From NCBI GenBank assembly GCA_044345075.1, contig JBIJBU010000078.1, positions 1-8,463 of the forward strand: a stretch of 8,463 bases of DNA, read 5' to 3'. A program made the translations under genes and the position numbers. Of this stretch, positions 5,333-8,463 are shown piece by piece (positions within the stretch are counted from its first letter, which is position 1; every line of letters begins with the position of its first letter). The notes under the pieces are model-generated. The model worked only from the letters and a program-made list of their open reading frames with translations. It made no database searches and had not been told where the DNA came from. This DNA comes from CAIKZY01 sp044345075. Its GTDB lineage: Bacteria; Actinomycetota; Actinomycetes; S36-B12.

Positions 5333-6109
5333 CTGCAACCGCTCAGCCCCAAGGAGATCCAGGCCCGCGTCCGCGCCGGGGCCTCTCCTGACGTTGTCGC
5401 CGCCGAAATGGGCTGGGATCTCGACAAGGTCGAACGCTACGCAGGGCCGCCCTTGGCCGAACGCGCCTACATCGCCGATCGCGCTCAGCAGGTCCAGGTG
5501 CGCGCCGGAGTGACCTTGGCAGACAGTTCGCAGGCGGTTCTTGACGGCGATGGCGTTGATCGTGCCACTGTCGAGTGGGACTCCTGGCGCCGCGAGGATG
5601 CAAAGTGGATCGTCACCGTCTCGTACGCGCGCGGCGCGGGCAATGCACGAGCGAACTGGACTTTCGATAATGCGGGAAGCAACCTGCATCCCCTCGATGA
5701 GACGGCACGTCATCTCATGGGAGTCACTGCAGCAGAGCCCGAGCCCGACGAGATCGATTTCATCACCGATGACGCTCAGGTGGCCGTGGTCGACGATGCC
5801 GAGATCATCGAGACGCTTCGTCAGTCGCAGTCTCTGAACAGGCCGCATCTCGTTGCGGTGCCGAGCAAGCCCACCGAGACCATCGCCATTGCGCGCGAGG
5901 AAATCGTCGAGGTGATCGAGGTCGTCGAAACCATCGAGACCGAGTTCTTCGTCGACACCACTGCAGCCAACGTGCAGGAGACACTCGATGTGCCGGCCGC
6001 CAAGGCTCCGGCAAAGAAGACGGCCAAGCCCAAGGCGAAGGGGCGTCGCGCAAGCGTTCCGAGCTGGGACGAAATCTTGTTCGGCGCAACCCGGGGCGAC
6101 GACCAGTAG
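5333..6109 (+). CDS. sepH: Cell division protein SepH (DUF3071), short form with probable CTG start
   Basis: SepH is an actinobacterial septal protein that binds FtsZ and stimulates its assembly. From CTG 5333 the protein is 258 residues. It has a helix-turn-helix region PLSPKEIQARVRAGASPDVV (3-22) continuing through ERYAGPPLAERAYIADRAQ (34-52), the DUF3071 block VEWDSWRREDAKWIVTVSYA (80-99), ANWTFD (107-112), and a long acidic linker with a Glu/Val/Ile run at about 189-205. An Ala/Lys-rich stretch leads to the conserved C-terminal RRASVPSWDEILFG (238-251). Streptomyces SepH is about 340 residues, with some 60-80 residues before this helix-turn-helix that are missing here. ATG 5408 (residue 26) would cut the helix-turn-helix in half, so I prefer CTG. 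The identity is firm; the start is not. Confidence 0.85.
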   Translation: MQPLSPKEIQARVRAGASPDVVAAEMGWDLDKVERYAGPPLAERAYIADRAQQVQVRAGVTLADSSQAVLDGDGVDRATVEWDSWRREDAKWIVTVSYARGAGNARANWTFDNAGSNLHPLDETARHLMGVTAAEPEPDEIDFITDDAQVAVVDDAEIIETLRQSQSLNRPHLVAVPSKPTETIAIAREEIVEVIEVVETIETEFFVDTTAANVQETLDVPAAKAPAKKTAKPKAKGRRASVPSWDEILFGATRGDDQ

Positions 6110-6110
6110 G

Positions 6111-7202
6111 TCAGTTTCCGCTACCCCGCATCACGATCGCGGGGATTCTCATCTCGTCATCGGTAAGCGCACCGTGCTGACCAATCAGCGCCGACACCCT
6201 CGTATCGAATGAGCTCGATAGCGCCGTGGTGCCCCGCGAAATCGCCACAAAGTCGCCAATGCGCTCTGCAATATCGAATTCCACCTCACCCAGCAGCCCA
6301 GAGCCGATGAGTTCCTCGCGGGTACGGATGTCGACGCGCCCTTCCAGCCGCTGACGCCAGGCCTCAGCTACTTCGGAGACCAAGCCCTCGCGCACGTACA
6401 CATGACGCATCCGCGGCTCGCCTGCGATGCGCACGATGCCGGCTGACAGCACGGGATCGTCATCAATACTCACGCGCTCATCGCAGTTGACCATGCCGTG
6501 ATCCGCCGTGACGATGGCGACCGCGTTGCTCGGGAGCGACTGCGAGATCTGCTCTACGAGTCGATCAACCTGACGAAGGTCTGACTGCCACTCCCGCGAT
6601 CCCACGCCTTTCGCGTGACCAGTGCGATCAAGATCAGGCCAGTAGACGTAAGTGAGTGTTCGAGTTGAGGACCTCACGAGACGATGCGCATGTTCAACGC
6701 GCGCTGCGATGGTCTCGGCTGCTTCGTAGGTGCCACCGCGAAGAACCGCCCGAGTGAGCCCCGAATCGGAGTACTTGCCAGGCGCCAAGGTGGTCACCTC
6801 GACTCCATGCTGGGAGGCACTTTCAAAAATGGTGCGCTCAGGTTGCACCGCTAGTGGAGTGACGCCGTCATTCCAGTGCAAGGGGGTCAAGATCTCCTCG
6901 GCCTCGGGCAACCAGAAACTGGCGCCGACGAGTCCGTGCGCGCCCGGCAACAGGCCCGTTCCCAAGGTGCCAAGCCCAGCGGGCGTGGTCGACGGGAAGA
7001 CGGTGCTTATCTCGGTGGCGAGATGCCGATCCGACGTCAGGCATGGTGCGAGATCTCGATGAGTGATCAGCGAGTTCCAGCCAAGGCCATCAATCAAGAT
7101 GATGACCGCGTGCTGGGCATCTCCCATGCCAAGAGTGTCGGAGAACCCGGGGATTCCCAGGGACGCCGCTGCTGCAGCCGGGACGTCGGCCAGGCCGCGC
7201 AC
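6111..7202 (-). CDS. Alkaline phosphatase superfamily (nucleotide pyrophosphatase/phosphodiesterase-type) protein
   Basis: A 363-residue metal-dependent phosphohydrolase resembling the NPP branch of the alkaline phosphatase superfamily. The two-metal site can be read: Asp38 in ILIDGLGWNS, Thr73 as likely nucleophile in FPSTTPAGLGTLGTG (69-83; it keeps the same spacing to the TG as Thr90 of the Xanthomonas NPP), Asp192 and His196 in DLDRTGH, Asp234-His235 in TADHGM, and His343 in GQHGALTDDE. All ligands are intact, so it should be active as a phosphodiesterase or phosphomonoesterase; the substrate is unknown. There is no signal peptide, so it is probably cytosolic. The GTG start at 7202 shares one base with the TAG of DUF5998 (TAGTG). 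Its stop lies only 1 bp from that of sepH on the other strand. Confidence 0.9.
   Translation of the reverse strand: MRGLADVPAAAAASLGIPGFSDTLGMGDAQHAVIILIDGLGWNSLITHRDLAPCLTSDRHLATEISTVFPSTTPAGLGTLGTGLLPGAHGLVGASFWLPEAEEILTPLHWNDGVTPLAVQPERTIFESASQHGVEVTTLAPGKYSDSGLTRAVLRGGTYEAAETIAARVEHAHRLVRSSTRTLTYVYWPDLDRTGHAKGVGSREWQSDLRQVDRLVEQISQSLPSNAVAIVTADHGMVNCDERVSIDDDPVLSAGIVRIAGEPRMRHVYVREGLVSEVAEAWRQRLEGRVDIRTREELIGSGLLGEVEFDIAERIGDFVAISRGTTALSSSFDTRVSALIGQHGALTDDEMRIPAIVMRGSGN
6124..6144 (+). terminator. Weak hairpin just beyond sepH, possible terminator without U-tract
   Basis: CCCCGC (6124-6129) and GCGGGG (6139-6144) form a perfect 6-bp GC-rich stem with a 9-nt loop, 15 bp beyond the sepH stop and inside the last codons of the convergent phosphodiesterase gene. 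No T-run follows. It may slow or end sepH transcription, but could equally be chance in GC-rich coding sequence. Confidence 0.2.
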
Positions 7203-7786
7203 TAGCGCAGGCGTGCTGCGGTGGCGTGCGACAGGGCCGCTGCGAAGGCTAGGGCCTGTTCGACAACCTCCGCGCCATCGGCGACCTCGGAAACGCGCAG
7301 CGAGAGGTCATCATTGCTGGACGTACCGGTGTAACCATGGTCGGCTTCACACGAGGGATCACCGCAGGTAGCCGGCTCGAGGTCGATACGGCTCACCGCA
7401 CCCCAACCGATGGTGAGAACGACCTCAGAGGCCGCACCTCCGGGCTGATGGCGGGCCGGCTCACCCACGACGCGGGTGACCACGACCGAATCGACCCGCT
7501 CGATGCGCACTGCCTCGGTGGAGGCGGACGCAGTCGGCGTGGGGTGGGTCTCATCGGCGGGGTGCTCATCGGTGTGACCCACAATCAGCCGGGTCGGAGT
7601 CAGGGCAAGCACGGTGACGTGACGACGCAGTTCATCGCGTTCGAATGTGGCCTCGTGATGGACGACATATGCGGCGAGGGTCTCACCAGCGAGCGCGGTG
7701 CTCAGGGCGTCCGAGACGAGATCGGGGTAGTAGCCGCTGCGCTGAATATCGGTGCGCAGCTGCTCGTCGAGGGTCGCCTGACTCAT
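7202..7786 (-). CDS. DUF5998 family protein
   Basis: A 194-residue protein matching DUF5998: RTDIQRSGYYPDLVSDAL (11-28), VVHHEATFERDELRRHVTVL (41-60), LTPTRLIVGHTDE (62-74), an acidic and Thr/Pro-rich loop (75-90), VLTIGWGAVSRIDLEP (123-138), and the family-typical CGDPSCEADHGYTGT (141-155), whose Cys141, Cys146 and His150 could bind metal. A helical C-terminus follows. There is no signal peptide or membrane helix, and the function is unknown. I chose ATG 7786 (MSQATLDEQL); an in-frame GTG at 7792 would add two residues. Neither has a clear Shine-Dalgarno. It is the first gene of a two-gene unit with the phosphodiesterase and is divergent from parC, a pairing I recall from Streptomyces. Confidence 0.88.
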   Translation of the reverse strand: MSQATLDEQLRTDIQRSGYYPDLVSDALSTALAGETLAAYVVHHEATFERDELRRHVTVLALTPTRLIVGHTDEHPADETHPTPTASASTEAVRIERVDSVVVTRVVGEPARHQPGGAASEVVLTIGWGAVSRIDLEPATCGDPSCEADHGYTGTSSNDDLSLRVSEVADGAEVVEQALAFAAALSHATAARLR

Positions 7787-7821
7787 GGACACATCATGGC
7801 AGAGATAGACACACCATCGCG

Positions 7822-7874
7822 GGCCCCGAGGCTTCCCCCTGGGCGTGGGTGTCGGAGCACGGCTCCACGGGGCC
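7822..7874. repeat. Nested inverted repeat in the DUF5998-parC divergent gap
   Basis: Outer arms GGCCCCG (7822-7828) and CGGGGCC (7868-7874) are perfect 7-bp complements, 39 nt apart. Inside them GGAGC (7854-7858) and GCTCC (7862-7866) form a second hairpin with a 3-nt loop. The structure occupies the middle of the 128-nt gap 7787-7914, 40 nt before parC. It could fold in the parC leader RNA or be a DNA site; in GC-rich DNA chance is possible. Confidence 0.35.
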
Positions 7875-7902
7875 GAACCAGGAGAATGAGGGCTCAGTCA
7901 AC

Positions 7903-7908
7903 GAAGGG
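7903..7908 (+). promoter_or_regulatory. Shine-Dalgarno that sets the parC start
   Basis: GAAGGG lies 6 nt before GTG 7915 and supports that codon as the parC start. The frame stays open further upstream, but no other in-frame codon there has a comparable site. An AGGAG at 7880-7884 precedes an ATG (7886) in a different frame. Confidence 0.55.
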
Positions 7909-7914
7909 CAACAC

Positions 7915-8463
7915 GTGGCACGGCGCACCGCCAAGGCCTCCCCCGCCGGGGATGGCCGAATCGTCGACATCGACGTCTCCGAGGAAATGCGCAGCTCATT
8001 CCTCGAGTACGCCTACTCGGTTATCTATTCCCGCGCCCTCCCTGATGCGCGCGACGGGCTCAAGCCGGTGCAACGCCGCATCCTGTTCCAGATGTCGCAA
8101 ATGGGCCTGCGCCCCGACAAGGGTCACGTCAAGAGTGCTCGCGTGGTCGGCGATGTCATGGGCCGCCTCCACCCGCACGGCGACTCCGCCATCTACGACG
8201 CTCTCGTGCGCATGGCCCAGCCGTTCTCGCTTCGCCTGCCGATGATCGATGGCCACGGCAACTTCGGCTCGGCCGATGATGGTCCGGCAGCGATGCGCTA
8301 CACCGAGGCCAGATTGGCGCCAGCCGCCCTCGACATGACCATTAGCCTCGATGAGGACGTCGTCGACTTCGTCGCCAACTATGACGGTCGCGAGACTGAA
8401 CCCGCTGTCTTGCCGGCTGCCATTCCGAACCTGCTCGTCAACGGTGCCTCGGGCATTGCGGTG
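7915..8463 (+). CDS. parC: DNA topoisomerase IV subunit A, N-terminal part (cut by window edge)
   Basis: ParC is the DNA-cleaving subunit of topoisomerase IV, which unlinks daughter chromosomes. From GTG 7915, 183 codons are present up to the window edge. The winged-helix (CAP-like) domain shows SFLEYAYSVIYSRALPDARD (28-47), GLKPVQRRILFQMSQMGL (48-65), RVVGDVMGRLHPHGDSAIYD (76-95), DGHGNFGS (112-119) and AAMRYTEARL (125-134), with the catalytic Arg128-Tyr129 pair. The RALPDARDGLKPVQRRILFQ wording and the short NFGSADDGPAAMRY segment fit actinobacterial ParC better than GyrA. The quinolone-determining positions are Ser91 and Asp95 (GyrA Ser83/Asp87 equivalents), the drug-susceptible type. parE is not in the window. 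Confidence 0.93.
   Translation, partial: MARRTAKASPAGDGRIVDIDVSEEMRSSFLEYAYSVIYSRALPDARDGLKPVQRRILFQMSQMGLRPDKGHVKSARVVGDVMGRLHPHGDSAIYDALVRMAQPFSLRLPMIDGHGNFGSADDGPAAMRYTEARLAPAALDMTISLDEDVVDFVANYDGRETEPAVLPAAIPNLLVNGASGIAV

Noticed and set aside
5320..5391. ATG 5320 as the start of sepH or of a small upstream peptide
   Set aside because: It is out of frame with SepH, meets a stop after about 23 codons and has no Shine-Dalgarno before it; it is relevant only if the sequence has an indel.
4867..5427. A 186-codon minus-strand frame opposite the MFS 3' end and the sepH 5' end
   Set aside because: Ala/Ser/Arg-rich shadow with no family resemblance; the opposite strand encodes transmembrane helices.
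5300..5848. A 182-codon minus-strand frame opposite sepH
   Set aside because: The plus strand encodes clear SepH motifs; this frame has no recognisable domain.
7337..8245. A 302-codon plus-strand reading frame spanning DUF5998 antisense and the start of parC in another frame
   Set aside because: Its residues match no family, it is Arg/Ser/Pro-rich like a shadow frame, and both overlapped genes have strong family matches in their own frames. The AGGAG before ATG 7886 in this frame is most likely chance.
1..8463. Mobile element, phage, CRISPR, toxin-antitoxin or defence system
   Set aside because: No transposase, integrase, repeat array or toxin-like small gene pair was seen; all genes belong to vertically conserved actinobacterial families.

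Overview
The window is chromosomal DNA from an actinobacterium (class Actinomycetes), moderately GC-rich by eye. The assignment rests on gene content: DUF3159, DUF3710, DUF4193, DUF3093, DUF5998 and SepH (DUF3071) are families known essentially from actinobacteria. Gene order from DUF3159 to DUF4193 also follows, from memory, the Mycobacterium tuberculosis Rv2693c-Rv2699c neighbourhood. Genes are tightly packed, with 1-4 nt overlaps and start codons that are often not ATG. I see no mobile element, tRNA, rRNA or CRISPR array, and nothing suggesting recent transfer. This is a core housekeeping region, and no new multi-gene system stands out.

Layout. (1) 1-2200, minus strand: a five-gene operon read right to left: PaaI-type hotdog thioesterase, dUTPase (dut), DUF3710, a small OB-fold protein, and the start of a DUF3159 membrane protein cut by the window edge. 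Adjacent genes overlap or nearly touch, so translation is probably coupled. (2) 2257-2983, plus: a DUF3093 membrane protein and a small DUF4235 protein, divergent from the operon. (3) 3016-3312, minus: DUF4193 with a C-terminal four-cysteine zinc-ribbon-like motif. (4) 3456-6109, plus: a gamma-carbonic-anhydrase-like left-handed beta-helix protein, an MFS transporter, and the cell-division protein SepH. (5) 6111-7786, minus: an alkaline-phosphatase-superfamily phosphodiesterase and DUF5998, coupled by a TAGTG junction. (6) 7915-8463, plus: the 5' part of parC (topoisomerase IV subunit A), running off the window.

Functional threads: dUTPase protects DNA from uracil, the OB-fold protein probably binds nucleic acid or protein, SepH promotes FtsZ assembly at the septum, and ParC separates daughter chromosomes. 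Most of the rest are conserved but uncharacterised.

Points most worth a second look: sepH has no ATG, GTG or TTG able to include its conserved helix-turn-helix, but a CTG sits just after an AGGAG, and the usual N-terminal segment is missing. The gamma-CA-like protein has Glu where the third zinc-binding His is expected. Two genes carry a TAGNGT hexamer exactly 6 nt before their start codon, suggesting leaderless mRNAs. A nested inverted repeat lies in front of parC.
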